Shown here piece after piece: positions 25,934 through 35,382 of a DNA stretch of 64,000 bases. Under the pieces are notes generated by a model. The model was given only the letters and a program-made list of their open reading frames with translations. It was not told the origin of the DNA and searched no databases. The position numbers and the translations under genes were made by a program. The stretch is from assembly GCA_021463195.1 (NCBI GenBank), contig JAJTXZ010000007.1, positions 39,400 to 103,399 of the forward strand, in the 5' to 3' direction. Source of the DNA: Anaerolineae bacterium (GTDB taxonomy: Bacteria; Chloroflexota; Anaerolineae; UBA4142; SHND01). How positions within the stretch are numbered: position 1 is the stretch's first letter; every line of letters begins with the position of its first letter.

Positions 25934-28900
25934 TCATTCCCCATTCCTATAATGTTCCTGCAAGCTCTTCACCCTCAACTCTTTCATCTGCAACGCGCGA
26001 ATCGCGCCCACCGCTGCCGCTGCCGCGCTTAACGTCGTCACCAACGGCACGCGATAACGCACCGCCGCGCGGCGAATTTCTTCACCGTCGCTGTGCGCTT
26101 GGCGTCCGAGCGGCGTGTTGACGATTAAGGCAATTTCGCCGCGCGCAATCGCTTCGAGCAAATGCGGCGCGCCTTCCGAAACTTTGTTGAGCGTTTCCAC
26201 TTGCAAGCCAACACGCCGCAGCCATTCCGCTGTCCCGCGCGTCGCGGAAATTTCCCAGCCCAATCTCGATAAATCGCGCGCGAGTTTTACTATCGCGCCC
26301 TTGTCGAAATCGTTGACGGTCAATAACGCGCGTCCGCGCGGCGGCAACGTCATCCCCGCCGCCATTTCCGCTTTGGCGAACGCGTGACCGAAACTTGACG
26401 CGTGGCCCATTACTTCGCCCGTCGAACGCATTTCGGGCCCGAGGCGCACGGGCGTGCCATCGAATTTATCAAAGGGCAGCGCAACTTCTTTGACAAAAAA
26501 ACCGTCAATGCGCGGCTCCTCGCTGAATCCAATTTCGCGCAAACTTTTGCCCACCGCGATTTGCGCGGCAATGCGCGCGAGCGGAACGCCTGTCGCTTTT
26601 GCCACAAAGGGAACGGTGCGGCTCGCGCGCGGATTCACTTCCAGCACATACACCACTTCATCTTTGATCGCGAATTGCGCGTTCATCAAGCCGCGCACGC
26701 CAAGTTTCAATGCAATGCGCGTGGTATAGTCGCGCAGAATGTCGAGATGATATTGCGAAATTTTGAACGGCGGCAAAACGCACGCGCTGTCGCCCGAATG
26801 AATCCCCGCCTCTTCAATGTGCTGCAAGATGCCGCCAATGACGACAGCGTTTCCATCGCACACGCAATCCACGTCCACTTCGAACGCGTCTTCCAAATAT
26901 CTATCAAGCAAGATCGGATGTTCGGAATTTACGTTGACCGCTTGTTCCATAAAATGCGCGAGCTCGGCTTTATCGTACACAATCGCCATCGCGCGTCCGC
27001 CCAACACAAACGACGGACGCACCATCACGGGATAACCGATTTGGGATGCAACGCGGCGCGCTTCGGCGAGTGAACGCGCCGTGCCGTGTTCGGGCGCGGG
27101 AATATCCAACTCGCGCAATAACGCGCCAAACCGCGCGCGGTCTTCCGCAATGTCAATCGCTTCGGGCGACGTGCCAAAAATATTCACGCCCGCGCTTTCC
27201 AATGCGCGCGCCAGATTCAACGGCGTCTGTCCGCCGAACTGAATCAACACGCCGTCGGGCTTTTCGTGTTCAATCACATCCATCACATTTTCAAACGTGA
27301 CGGGTTCAAAATACAAACGGTCGGCGGTGTCGTAATCGGTGCTGACCGTTTCGGGATTGCAGTTGAGCATGATGGATTCGATGCCCAAAGCTTTGAGCGC
27401 GTAACACGCGTGAACGCAGCAGTAATCAAACTCGATGCCCTGCCCGATGCGATTCGGTCCGCCGCCGAGAATCAAAACTTTTTTGTTCGATGTCGGTTCC
27501 GCTTCGTCAAACGTTCCGCTGTAGGTGGAATACAAGTACGGCGTATGCGCTTCAAATTCCGCCGCGCACGTGTCCACGCGTTGATAAACCGATTTCACGT
27601 TTGACGTTTCACGTTTCACTCGCACTTGCAATTCACTCGCACCAACCAACTCCCCAATCGCGCGGTCGCTGAATCCATCGCGTTTCGCGCGGCGCAATAA
27701 TTCCGCGTTCAACGAACCAAGCGATTGTTGAGATAACGCGCGTTCGGTTTCAACAATCGCGCGCAACTGTTCCACGAACCAAACATCGTAGCCCGATTCC
27801 TGCGCCACATGCGCGATATTCCAATTCTGCCGCAGCGCTTCAACCACGCGAAACAATCTATCCGCCGTCGCCAATCTCAAATCACTAATCTCCAGTCTCC
27901 AGTCTCCAGTCTCCAATCTCCGTTTTATTCCCGAATCTCCAGTCTCTAATCCCCTCACCGCCTTTTGCAACGCCTCGCGAAACGTTCCGCCCAACGCCAT
28001 CACTTCGCCCACCGCTTTCATTTGCGGACCCAACACCGCGTCGGCATTCGGAAATTTTTCAAATGCCCAGCGCGGAATTTTCACGACAACGTAATCAATG
28101 CTCGGCTCGAAACTCGCGGGCGTCACGCGCGTAATATCGTTTTTGATTTCGTCGAGCGTGTAACCGACGGCGAGGAGCGCGGCGATTTTCGCTATCGGGA
28201 ATCCTGTCGCCTTGGACGCGAGCGCGGAGGAACGCGAGACGCGCGGATTCATTTCAATCACCACCATTTTGCCGTCACGCGGATTCACGGCGAATTGCAC
28301 ATTGCTGCCGCCCGTTGCGACGCCGACTGCCGACAACACTTTTTTCGCCGCGTCGCGCAAACGCTGATATTCGCGGTCGGTGAGCGTCATCGCAGGCGCG
28401 ACGGTGATGCTGTCGCCGGTGTGAACGCCCATCGCATCGAGATTTTCAATTGAACAAATCACGACAAATTGGTCCGCCGCGTCGCGCATCACCTCCAACT
28501 CGTACTCTTTCCAACCCAACACCGATTGCTCAATCAAAACTTGATGCGTCGGCGACGCGCGCAAACCGCGTTCTGCGCGTTCGCGCAATTCTGCCGCGCT
28601 ATACGCAATCCCCGCGCCCGCGCCGCCGAGCGTGAACGAGGGACGGATCAAAACGGGATAGCCAATTTTTTCCGCGAGTGTTAGCGCATCGTTCACGCTC
28701 GTGACAGTATCGCTTTCGGGAACATCGAGTCCAACCTCGCGCATCGCGGCTTTGAATAATTGTCTGTCCTCCGCGAGTTCAATCGAATGAACTTGCGCGC
28801 CGAGCAACTGCACATTGTATTTTTCCAAAATGCCGCGCTTGGATAATTCCACTGCGAGATTTAACGCAGTCTGCGCGCCGACGGTGGGCAAAAGCGCGTC

Positions 28901-29149
28901 GGGTTTTTCGCGCGCGATAATTTTTTCTAAAATTTCGACAGTGAGCGGTTCGATGTATGTGGCGTCGGCAAATTCGGGGTCCGTCATGATCGTTGCGGGA
29001 TTGCTGTTGACGAGAATGACGCGATACCCTTCGCGGCGCAGCGCTTTGCACGCTTGCGCGCCCGCGTAATCAAACTCGCACGCTTGCCCAATCACAATCG
29101 CGCCCGAACCGATGATGAGGATGGAATGAATATCGTCTCGACGTGGCAT
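25934..29149 (-). CDS. carB: Carbamoyl-phosphate synthase large subunit, with repeat-derived insertion
   Basis: A 1071-residue CarB that makes carbamoyl phosphate from ammonia (supplied by CarA), bicarbonate and two ATP. Both ATP-grasp halves are present: [20 protein letters not shown] and [20 protein letters not shown] start them, and [18 protein letters not shown] and [18 protein letters not shown] hold metal ligands. The C-terminal MGS-like allosteric domain ([20 protein letters not shown]) follows. Around residues 400-427, in the linker before the oligomerisation domain, about 27 residues are encoded by a GGAGACTGGAGATT repeat (27871-27954), in frame. Another small repeat-like patch is near 27594-27622. 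The last codons and TGA lie in a GGGGAATGAACAATAG-like sequence. The core motifs are intact, so the enzyme should work. Confidence 0.95.
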   Translation of the reverse strand: MPRRDDIHSILIIGSGAIVIGQACEFDYAGAQACKALRREGYRVILVNSNPATIMTDPEFADATYIEPLTVEILEKIIAREKPDALLPTVGAQTALNLAVELSKRGILEKYNVQLLGAQVHSIELAEDRQLFKAAMREVGLDVPESDTVTSVNDALTLAEKIGYPVLIRPSFTLGGAGAGIAYSAAELRERAERGLRASPTHQVLIEQSVLGWKEYELEVMRDAADQFVVICSIENLDAMGVHTGDSITVAPAMTLTDREYQRLRDAAKKVLSAVGVATGGSNVQFAVNPRDGKMVVIEMNPRVSRSSALASKATGFPIAKIAALLAVGYTLDEIKNDITRVTPASFEPSIDYVVVKIPRWAFEKFPNADAVLGPQMKAVGEVMALGGTFREALQKAVRGLETGDSGIKRRLETGDWRLEISDLRLATADRLFRVVEALRQNWNIAHVAQESGYDVWFVEQLRAIVETERALSQQSLGSLNAELLRRAKRDGFSDRAIGELVGASELQVRVKRETSNVKSVYQRVDTCAAEFEAHTPYLYSTYSGTFDEAEPTSNKKVLILGGGPNRIGQGIEFDYCCVHACYALKALGIESIMLNCNPETVSTDYDTADRLYFEPVTFENVMDVIEHEKPDGVLIQFGGQTPLNLARALESAGVNIFGTSPEAIDIAEDRARFGALLRELDIPAPEHGTARSLAEARRVASQIGYPVMVRPSFVLGGRAMAIVYDKAELAHFMEQAVNVNSEHPILLDRYLEDAFEVDVDCVCDGNAVVIGGILQHIEEAGIHSGDSACVLPPFKISQYHLDILRDYTTRIALKLGVRGLMNAQFAIKDEVVYVLEVNPRASRTVPFVAKATGVPLARIAAQIAVGKSLREIGFSEEPRIDGFFVKEVALPFDKFDGTPVRLGPEMRSTGEVMGHASSFGHAFAKAEMAAGMTLPPRGRALLTVNDFDKGAIVKLARDLSRLGWEISATRGTAEWLRRVGLQVETLNKVSEGAPHLLEAIARGEIALIVNTPLGRQAHSDGEEIRRAAVRYRVPLVTTLSAAAAAVGAIRALQMKELRVKSLQEHYRNGE
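27594..27622. repeat. GTGAAACGTCAAACG repeat inside carB
   Basis: About 29 bases made of ACGTTTCAC / ACGTTTGAC units. On the carB strand it reads RETSNVK, replacing rather than lengthening the usual stretch before VDTCAAEF. Confidence 0.5.
27871..27954. repeat. GGAGACTGGAGATT repeat (family R) inside carB
   Basis: Roughly 84 bases of TCTCCAGTCTCC units interrupted by TTTTATTCCCG. In carB it encodes [20 protein letters not shown] peptide in frame with no stop. Confidence 0.8.
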
Positions 29150-29156
29150 GGTAATA

Positions 29157-29216
29157 AAGAGACTGGAGACTGGAGATTAGAGATTCAGTCTCCAGTCTCT
29201 AGTCTCCAATCTCCAT
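29157..29216. repeat. GGAGACT repeat (family R), palindromic copy at the carA-carB junction
   Basis: Left part GGAGACTGGAGATTAGAGATT is followed by its reverse complement, forming a hairpin of about 60 bases in the carAB intergenic region. It also encodes the last five residues of CarA (MEIGD) and its TAG stop. Confidence 0.8.
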
Positions 29217-30341
29217 CATTCGCACAAATTTATCAAACAACCCCAGCGCGTCATGCGTCCCCCCCGCGCTTTCGGGATGAAATTGCGCGGCGAGAATTTT
29301 TAGCGCTGGCACGCGCAAACCTTCGACGCAGTTGTCGTTGAGATTGAGGTGCGTGATTTCGACGTTCGAGGGCAGCGACGACGCGCGCACGGCGAACCCG
29401 TGATTGTGTGTGGAAATTTCAACTTGATTGGTGACGAAATTTTTGACGGGCTGATTCGCGCCGCGATGCCCGAATTTTAATTTGTACGTTTCACCGCCGA
29501 GCGCGAGTCCCAAAATTTGTTGCCCGAGACAAATTCCAAAAATCGGTTTGCGTCCCAGCAGCGCGCGTACATTTTCAATCGCGTAGGTCATCGCCGCGGG
29601 GTCGCCAGGACCATTCGACAAAAAAATTCCATCAGGATTCAACGCGAGAACATCATCCGCGGAAAAATGCGCGGGAACGATTGTGACGCGACAGCCGCGC
29701 GCCGTGAGCAAACGCAAGATGTTGCGCTTGATGCCGTAATCGTAGGCGACGACGTGAAAGGGATTGGAGATTGGAGATTGGAGACTGGAGATTGGAGACT
29801 GCGCGTACTCGTACCACACGTTAGCCGCGCGCTCGTCCCAATGATACGGTTCCGCGCACGTCACGTACTGTACCAAATCCGCGCCGTTCATGTCGGGCGC
29901 GTCGAGCGCGAGCTGGTGCAATTTTTCCGCGTCGAGAATTTCATTCGAGAGGACGCCGCGCATGACGCCGCGCGTTCGCAAGTGACGCACGAGTCCGCGC
30001 GTATCAAGTTCGGAAATCGCGACGACGTTTTGCGCGCGCAAAAATTCGTCGAGCGATTGTTCCGCGCGCCAGTTGCTGTAGAGGGGAGAATTTTCACGGA
30101 CGGCAAAACCCGACAACCACACGCGCGCCGATTCCATGTCCGCGCGATTGATGCCGGTGTTGCCGATATGCGCCGCTGTCATGACGACGATTTGTCCGTA
30201 ATACGACGGGTCGGTGAGGACTTCTTGATACCCCGTCAGCGAGGTATTGAAAACCACTTCAGCGGCGCGCGTCCCTTGCGCGCCCAATGCGACTCCGCGC
30301 CATTGCGTGCCGTCTTCCAAGACCAATAATGCGGGCTGCAT
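29199..30341 (-). CDS. carA: Carbamoyl-phosphate synthase small subunit, with repeat-derived linker
   Basis: A 380-residue glutaminase subunit that hydrolyses glutamine and channels ammonia to CarB. N-terminal domain: ALLVLEDGTQWRGVALG and FNTSLTGYQEVLTDPSY. The class I amidotransferase domain carries FLSNGPGDP, the nucleophile Cys271 in FGICLGQQILGLALGG, and FHPESAGG with the catalytic His and Glu. At about residues 182-195, in the linker before [26 protein letters not shown] is encoded by a repeat (29761-29800). The last five codons and stop also derive from that repeat family. Upstream of carB with 49 bp between; the pair forms the carAB operon. Confidence 0.95.
   Translation of the reverse strand: MQPALLVLEDGTQWRGVALGAQGTRAAEVVFNTSLTGYQEVLTDPSYYGQIVVMTAAHIGNTGINRADMESARVWLSGFAVRENSPLYSNWRAEQSLDEFLRAQNVVAISELDTRGLVRHLRTRGVMRGVLSNEILDAEKLHQLALDAPDMNGADLVQYVTCAEPYHWDERAANVWYEYAQSPISSLQSPISNPFHVVAYDYGIKRNILRLLTARGCRVTIVPAHFSADDVLALNPDGIFLSNGPGDPAAMTYAIENVRALLGRKPIFGICLGQQILGLALGGETYKLKFGHRGANQPVKNFVTNQVEISTHNHGFAVRASSLPSNVEITHLNLNDNCVEGLRVPALKILAAQFHPESAGGTHDALGLFDKFVRMMEIGD
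29761..29800. repeat. GGAGATTGGAGACT repeat (family R) inside carA
   Basis: Five to six degenerate 7-base units in an open frame. The carA strand reads the complement, so the peptide ([11 protein letters not shown]) differs from that made in carB. Confidence 0.8.
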
Positions 30342-30366
30342 CTTTTTCGCTCCTTGGAATGGCGCA

Positions 30367-30393
30367 AAATTATTTTTGCGGGGAATTTCTCAA
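30367..30393 (-). promoter_or_regulatory. Weak candidate promoter of carA
   Basis: TTGAGA (30393-30388), 15 bases, TAATTT (30372-30367) on the minus strand. The spacer is short, so this is tentative. Confidence 0.25.
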
Positions 30394-30465
30394 TCGTGTT
30401 GTATAATTCCGCGCGCCATATTAACACACCATCTTGGCGCGACAAATAATTTTCTGTATCCTGGT

Positions 30466-30512
30466 TTCCTTGCTGCTTGCTACTTGTTTCCCTATTTCCC
30501 TTGCTACCTGAT
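30466..30512. repeat. CT-rich low-complexity repeat upstream of purB
   Basis: TTTCCTTGCTGCTTGCTACTT-like units in tandem directly before the purB ATG. No Shine-Dalgarno is left in front of purB. Looks like another dispersed simple repeat. Confidence 0.45.
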
Positions 30513-30520
30513 ACTCACTC

Positions 30521-31888
30521 ATGTTCTCCGACCCACTCTTTGCCCTCTCTCCGCTCGATGGACGCTACGCGCGCGCGGTGGACCCGCTGCGCGAGTTCAT
30601 GTCCGAGTACGCGCTCTTTCGTGACCGCATCGGCGTCGAGATTGCGTACCTGCGCGCGCTGTCGCAAAACACCTCCGTCGTGCGCCGCTTTACCGAAAGC
30701 GAAGACCAATTTTTGTTGACGATTCTCGAACTGTTTGCGACGAATGATGCGAAGCGCGTCCAAGAATTGGAAATGGAAACGCGGCACGACGTTAAAGCCA
30801 TCGAATATTATTTGCGCGAAAAATTGCAAGGCACATCGCTGCAAGATGTGATTCCCTTTTTGCATTTTGGTTTGACCAGCGAAGATGTGAATCAGACTGC
30901 CATCGCGTTTTCGCTTTTAGAATCGCGCGACGAAGTGTTACTGCCGAAATTGGATGAGGTTCTATCGCGCCTCAAAAACTTTGCCAAAGAGTACGCGGCT
31001 ACGCCAATGCTGGCGAAAACGCACGGACAGCCCGCCGTTCCCACAACGCTCGGCAAAGAGTTTGCGAATTTCTATGTGCGTTTGCTGGAGCAACGCGCGC
31101 GGCTCGCGCAGCACAAATTTTCCGCGAAACTCACCGGCGCCGTCGGCAATTTTAACGCGCTTGCGGCGGCGAACGCGAATGTGGATTGGATTCAATTCAG
31201 CGCGCGCTTTTTGCAATCGCTCGGGCTCGAACCCGCGCTCTACAACACGCAACTGATGCCCTATGACAACTGGCTCGAATACTTTGACGCGCTGCGTTTG
31301 ACGAACTCTATTCTTTTGGATTTCGTTCAAGACATCTGGCGTTACATCAGCGATGAGGTGTTGAGACAAAAAACCAAAGGAGGCGAAGTCGGTTCGTCAA
31401 CCATGCCGCAAAAAGTGAATCCGATTGATTTTGAAAACGCCGAAGGCAACATCGGCATCGCCAACGCGCTGTTTGAATATTACGCGCGCAAATTGCCCAT
31501 CTCGCGATTGCAGCGTGATTTATCCGATTCGACAGTTCGCCGCACCTTTGGCGTCGCGTTCGGGCACACGCTCGTCGCGTGGCAAAGCATCCTACGCGGA
31601 CTCGACAAAACCGAACCGAATCTCGCGCAAATCGAACAAGAGCTGGAAGCGCATTGGGAAATCGTCGCCGAAGGCGCGCAGACCATATTACGCGCGGCGG
31701 GCGTGAGCGACGCGTATGAACAACTGAAAACGCTTACGCGCGGCAAACAAATCACGCGCGAGGATTACGAACAATGGGTGTACAGTTTGAACGGCAACAC
31801 GCAGCTCAAAGTGAAATTATTAGAACTCTCGCCGCAAAAATACATCGGCCTCGCGGAACAACTCACGCGTAATGCGTTGGGAGAATGA
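30521..31888 (+). CDS. purB: Adenylosuccinate lyase
   Basis: A 455-residue lyase that cleaves SAICAR to AICAR and adenylosuccinate to AMP, releasing fumarate. N-terminal FALSPLDGRYA, FLHFGLTSEDVNQTA and the flexible signature loop SSTMPQKVNP (catalytic-loop Ser292/Ser293), then DLSDSTVRR, are diagnostic of the E. coli-type PurB. The start ATG 30521 is used because the conserved LSPLDGRY begins at residue 9; no good ribosome-binding site is seen, since a CT-rich repeat abuts it. purA follows after a repeat-containing gap of 82 bp, so the two AMP-branch genes are probably co-transcribed. Confidence 0.96.
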   Translation: MFSDPLFALSPLDGRYARAVDPLREFMSEYALFRDRIGVEIAYLRALSQNTSVVRRFTESEDQFLLTILELFATNDAKRVQELEMETRHDVKAIEYYLREKLQGTSLQDVIPFLHFGLTSEDVNQTAIAFSLLESRDEVLLPKLDEVLSRLKNFAKEYAATPMLAKTHGQPAVPTTLGKEFANFYVRLLEQRARLAQHKFSAKLTGAVGNFNALAAANANVDWIQFSARFLQSLGLEPALYNTQLMPYDNWLEYFDALRLTNSILLDFVQDIWRYISDEVLRQKTKGGEVGSSTMPQKVNPIDFENAEGNIGIANALFEYYARKLPISRLQRDLSDSTVRRTFGVAFGHTLVAWQSILRGLDKTEPNLAQIEQELEAHWEIVAEGAQTILRAAGVSDAYEQLKTLTRGKQITREDYEQWVYSLNGNTQLKVKLLELSPQKYIGLAEQLTRNALGE

Positions 31889-31907
31889 ACAAGGCACAAA
31901 GCACAAT

Positions 31908-31953
31908 CCAATCACCCAATCACCCAATCTCTAATCTCCAGTCTCGAATCTCT
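31908..31953. repeat. Family R repeat between purB and purA
   Basis: CCAATCACCCAATCACCCAA followed by TCTAATCTCCAGTCTC units; lies 17 bases before the purA ATG. Confidence 0.7.
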
Positions 31954-31970
31954 CACAACACGGAGCATCC

Positions 31971-33233
31971 ATGTCAGTCACAGTCATCGTCGGTTCGCAA
32001 TGGGGCGACGAAGGAAAAGGCAAAGCGATAGATTATTTCGCGCGCAATGCCGATTTTGTCGCGCGCTACAACGGCGGCAACAACGCCGGGCATACCGTTA
32101 TCAATGAACATGGCACATTCAAAATTCATCTCGTCCCGTCGGGAATTTTTTATCCGCACACCAAATGTTTGATGGGCAACGGGATGGTGATTGATCCCCA
32201 AGTGCTGTTGGATGAGATGAATGAGATTCGTCGCGCGGGTATAAATTTTGAAAAACGTTTGTTCATCGCGCAGCGCGCGCATCTCATCATGCCGTATCAC
32301 AAATTGTTGGACGGTTTGTACGAAGAGGCAAAGGGCGCGGGCGCAACGGGGACAACGCGACGCGGCATTGGCCCCGCGTTCGCCGATAAAATTTCGTACA
32401 ACGGTTTGCGCTGGGCGGATTTTATTGGCGGCACGTTTGATGAACGTTTGCGCGTGCAACTCGGTTTGAAAAATAAAATCATTACCGCGTTGGGCGGCAA
32501 TGTGTTGGATTATGAAACGGTGCGCGAAACGTACTGGAATTATTTTGAACAGCTGAAATCGCACATCACCGAACTCGCGCCGATTGTTCACAAAGGGCTC
32601 GCGCAAAACAAAAAATTTTTGCTCGAACAAGCGATGGGATCGCTCCTCGACACCGATTGGGGCGTGTATCCTTTTGTCACCGCGTCCACCACGCTCGCGT
32701 CCGCCGCGACGACCGGGCTTGGCATTCCGCCGCGCAAAATTTCGCGTATCATCGGCGTCACCAAAGCGTACAGCACGCGCGTCGGCGCGGGACCGATGCC
32801 AACCGAATTGACTGATGACCATCCCGCGCGCGAACAATTTGGCGAAACCGCCGCGACGACGGGGCGCAAACGCCGCGCGGGTTGGCTCGATTTGGTTCCC
32901 GTAAAATTCACCGCGCAGCTCAATGGCATGGACGCGTTGTTTGTGACAAAGCTGGATACGTTGAGCGGCATTGATGAATTGAAAATTTGCGTCGGCTATA
33001 AATTGGATGGCAAACCCGTTGAATTTTCGACGTTAGAAGGCGTGGGCATGTCGCGCGTCGAACCCGTCTATCGTTCAATGCGCGGCTGGAAAGAGGATGT
33101 GCGCGGGATTCGCAAATTTTCAGAATTGCCAAAAAACGCGCAGCGATACGTTGAAACGATTGAAAAAATTGTCGGTGTGCCGGCGCGATTCATTGGCACG
33201 GGCCCCGAACGTCAAGCAGTGATTAAAAGATGA
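31971..33233 (+). CDS. purA: Adenylosuccinate synthetase
   Basis: A 420-residue GTP-dependent ligase that joins IMP and aspartate. N-terminal phosphate loop GSQWGDEGKGK with the general base Asp13, and His41 in NNAGHTV. Further motifs are GMVIDPQVLLDEM, GTTRRGIGPAFADK, FVTASTTLA, GVTKAYSTRVGAGP and a C-terminal FIGTGPERQAVI. Complete. It ends 20 bp before a strong terminator. Together with purB, guaB and xpt it makes this region a purine nucleotide cluster. Confidence 0.97.
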   Translation: MSVTVIVGSQWGDEGKGKAIDYFARNADFVARYNGGNNAGHTVINEHGTFKIHLVPSGIFYPHTKCLMGNGMVIDPQVLLDEMNEIRRAGINFEKRLFIAQRAHLIMPYHKLLDGLYEEAKGAGATGTTRRGIGPAFADKISYNGLRWADFIGGTFDERLRVQLGLKNKIITALGGNVLDYETVRETYWNYFEQLKSHITELAPIVHKGLAQNKKFLLEQAMGSLLDTDWGVYPFVTASTTLASAATTGLGIPPRKISRIIGVTKAYSTRVGAGPMPTELTDDHPAREQFGETAATTGRKRRAGWLDLVPVKFTAQLNGMDALFVTKLDTLSGIDELKICVGYKLDGKPVEFSTLEGVGMSRVEPVYRSMRGWKEDVRGIRKFSELPKNAQRYVETIEKIVGVPARFIGTGPERQAVIKR

Positions 33234-33252
33234 GCTGTCCGCGCTAAATAAT

Positions 33253-33287
33253 ACGCCGCAAGTTCTCGCGAGAACTTGGCGTTTTTT
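33253..33287 (+). terminator. Intrinsic terminator after purA
   Basis: Stem around CAAGTTCTCGCGAGAACTTG, closed by GCC/GGC bases, followed by seven T residues (33282-33288). Confidence 0.85.
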
Positions 33288-33330
33288 TAACCTTCCCAAA
33301 TTCGCGCAAGCTGTGTTCCAAAGAGTCCGT

Positions 33331-33353
33331 ATGACAAATTTGCAATTTGTCAT
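33331..33353. repeat. Short perfect palindrome
   Basis: ATGACAAATTTGCAATTTGTCAT, an inverted pair ATGACAAAT / ATTTGTCAT around TTGCA. No gene overlaps it; it may be a small dispersed repeat or an operator upstream of the lipoprotein gene. Confidence 0.4.
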
Positions 33354-33483
33354 TTGTCCTACCTTTTCATAGTAGAGTCTGTGGCGCGCTGTGTCACGCC
33401 TTTGTCACGGACGACGAGTATGCTTTTCAAGATTTTGGAAGCTCGACAATGGAACATGTTTCTGCGCCAAACGTCCACTATTC

Positions 33484-34356
33484 ATGAAGCGCATCATTTT
33501 TATCACGATATTGCTGTCGCTGTTGGGCATTGCCGCGTGCGCGCCGCGCCCCGGCGACCCTGCCGCGACGATTTTGCCCAACCAGCAGCGCGCGCTGGAA
33601 TTACTGGGTAAATGGAAATTGACGCAGCTGCAAAGCGGCAATACGCCCCAACCGCACGAAATACAGAGCTTGACCTTTCAAAAAGATGGGCAGCTGCAAA
33701 TAGATTTGTGGGAGCATCGGCTTACGTACAAGTACGAGGTCGCGCCCGACCCCGACCATTTGCGCTTGACGTGGATTGCCAGCACGAATCCCAATGACAA
33801 GCTCGGCGACGTTTTGGCGCAGCCGTTCGCGATTGACGACTTGACCTTGACGTTGAATGGCGATCAATATCAACGCAGCGCGTTCGCCGACGGCGCGACG
33901 TTGACGCCCGCGCCGCGCGCGACTGCGCCGCCAACCGCGCGCGCGGCAGCGCAGATTGTCCAAGCGCGCTTGAACGAAATATTTGAATTGCGCGGCGGGC
34001 AAAGCGTCGAGTTGACGGACGCGCCGACGCGACTAGGCATTACCTTTGAGTACCTCGTCGGCGACCAACGCTGTCCGCAGGACATGGCGTGTTATTGGGC
34101 GGGCGAAGCGCGTCTGCAAATTTCGTTCCGCGAAGATGGCATGGAACATCCGCCGCTATTTGAATTGACGACGAATCAGCACGACCCGCAGCACAAGGTT
34201 CGCCTGACGACGCGCCAAGCTTACGAGGTTGAATTGTTGGCTCTCGAGCCGCCGCGCAAGACGGGAACGCCGATTCCATTCGAGCAATACGTCGCGATGT
34301 TTCGGGTGACGCACACCGCGCCGACTGCGACTCTTGCCCCACCGCATGTAAAGTAA
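33484..34356 (+). CDS. Secreted lipoprotein, two beta-rich domains
   Basis: A 290-residue protein with a lipoprotein signal peptide (MKRIIFITILLSLLGIAAC, lipid-anchored Cys19), so ATG 33484 is preferred over the upstream in-frame start at 33391. The first domain (about 35-150) looks lipocalin/META-like, starting LLGKWKLTQLQ. A Pro/Thr/Ala linker follows (TPAPRATAPPTA), then a domain with RCPQDMACYWAGEARLQISF, a motif with two Cys seen in secreted calycin-like proteins of unknown function. The terminator hairpin at 34391-34427 follows. The domain names are by pattern only. Confidence 0.65.
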   Translation: MKRIIFITILLSLLGIAACAPRPGDPAATILPNQQRALELLGKWKLTQLQSGNTPQPHEIQSLTFQKDGQLQIDLWEHRLTYKYEVAPDPDHLRLTWIASTNPNDKLGDVLAQPFAIDDLTLTLNGDQYQRSAFADGATLTPAPRATAPPTARAAAQIVQARLNEIFELRGGQSVELTDAPTRLGITFEYLVGDQRCPQDMACYWAGEARLQISFREDGMEHPPLFELTTNQHDPQHKVRLTTRQAYEVELLALEPPRKTGTPIPFEQYVAMFRVTHTAPTATLAPPHVK

Positions 34357-34390
34357 TTCACTTGCAAAAACTCGCAGCTATGTTATAAAT

Positions 34391-34427
34391 GACGCGCCGC
34401 CGCAAATCCGCTTTGCGCGGCGCGTTT
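34391..34427 (+). terminator. Probable terminator after the lipoprotein gene
   Basis: Inverted GACGCGCCG / CGGCGCGTT arms with the loop between and TTTT after. It overlaps the region before ATG 34434, which supports that later start for the next gene. Confidence 0.6.
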
Positions 34428-34433
34428 TGGCGT

Positions 34434-35348
34434 ATGCGTGTATTGATAATTCTGCTAGCATTGTTCGGAACACCCACCGCATTCGCTGCGCCGATTGTGG
34501 CGCAGCAAGACAACCAAATTATTGACTGCCAAGCTGAAGGGCGTCCCGTCATCGTCGGCAATGGGAGCGAGACGGGTATTGTCGTGCAGGGCAAGCGCGG
34601 CGTCATTATTCAAAATTGCGTCGTCAAGGGTTTTGAACTTGGTTTGCTTGTCGCCGATTCTACGAACGTCATTGTCCGCAATTCCAATTTCAGCGATAAT
34701 TATGTGGACGACAATTCGATTCTCGATCTCGGCGGTTGGCTGCCCAAAGGCGGCGTGATGTTTCATAACGTCATCAATTCGACCATTCAAAATGTCACCG
34801 CATCGGGCAATACGCAGGGCATTCAAATTGTCAAGGGCGGCAATAACGTCATTCGCGCGAACGATGTGCGGCGCAATCGCGGCTGGGGCATTCGTCTGTT
34901 AGAATCGTCGGGCAATCGCGTCGAAGACAATGACGCGAGTTATAATAATCGCAGCTGTCCCGAATGGGGTCACGACGCGGGCTGCGAGTCCGCAGGCATC
35001 GTTTTGGTCAACAGCGATAATACAATGGTGCTTGGCAACACCGCGAATTTTTCCGGCGATGGGATTTATCAGGGCAATACGCCCGCGCGCGCGAGTCACA
35101 ATAACGCGTTCTATTGGAACACGTTGAACGATAATGTGGCGAACGGCATCGAAGCGACATTTTCGCACGACAATCGTTTTATCGGCAACGAAATGCAGCG
35201 CAATAATTACGCGCTTTGGCTCGGTTACGCGTCGTACGCGCTCGTGAGCGGCAATTTCACTAACGGCAATCGCGTGATGGATTGTCGCGCGGAACATTCG
35301 AACAATATCGTCGTGGAAGAGAATACGTTTGACGCGTGTCCGCAATAA
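34434..35348 (+). CDS. Secreted right-handed beta-helix (NosD-like) protein
   Basis: A 304-residue exported protein. A signal peptide (MRVLIILLALFGTPTAFAA) supports ATG 34434; the upstream ATG at 34389 lies inside the terminator hairpin. The rest is a run of parallel beta-helix turns rich in N and G with patterns such as GNTQGIQIVKGGNNVIRAND and SHDNRFIGNEMQRNN, as in NosD/CASH carbohydrate-binding proteins and pectate-lyase-like folds. Two Cys pairs (CPEW..GC and CRAEH..CPQ) may form disulphides. It lacks a recognisable catalytic triad, so it is more likely a carbohydrate-binding or surface protein than a proven lyase. Confidence 0.75.
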   Translation: MRVLIILLALFGTPTAFAAPIVAQQDNQIIDCQAEGRPVIVGNGSETGIVVQGKRGVIIQNCVVKGFELGLLVADSTNVIVRNSNFSDNYVDDNSILDLGGWLPKGGVMFHNVINSTIQNVTASGNTQGIQIVKGGNNVIRANDVRRNRGWGIRLLESSGNRVEDNDASYNNRSCPEWGHDAGCESAGIVLVNSDNTMVLGNTANFSGDGIYQGNTPARASHNNAFYWNTLNDNVANGIEATFSHDNRFIGNEMQRNNYALWLGYASYALVSGNFTNGNRVMDCRAEHSNNIVVEENTFDACPQ

Positions 35349-35352
35349 AAAA

Positions 35353-35370
35353 AAGACTGGAGACTGGAGG
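35353..35370. repeat. Short family R repeat before ridA
   Basis: AAGACTGGAGACTGGAGG, just upstream of the AAGGAG ribosome-binding site. Confidence 0.55.
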
Positions 35371-35382
35371 CCAAGGAGTTTT

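Noticed and set aside
27871..27954. GGAGACT arrays as a CRISPR array
   Set aside because: Units are ~7 bases without constant repeats or unique spacers, and one copy is coding.
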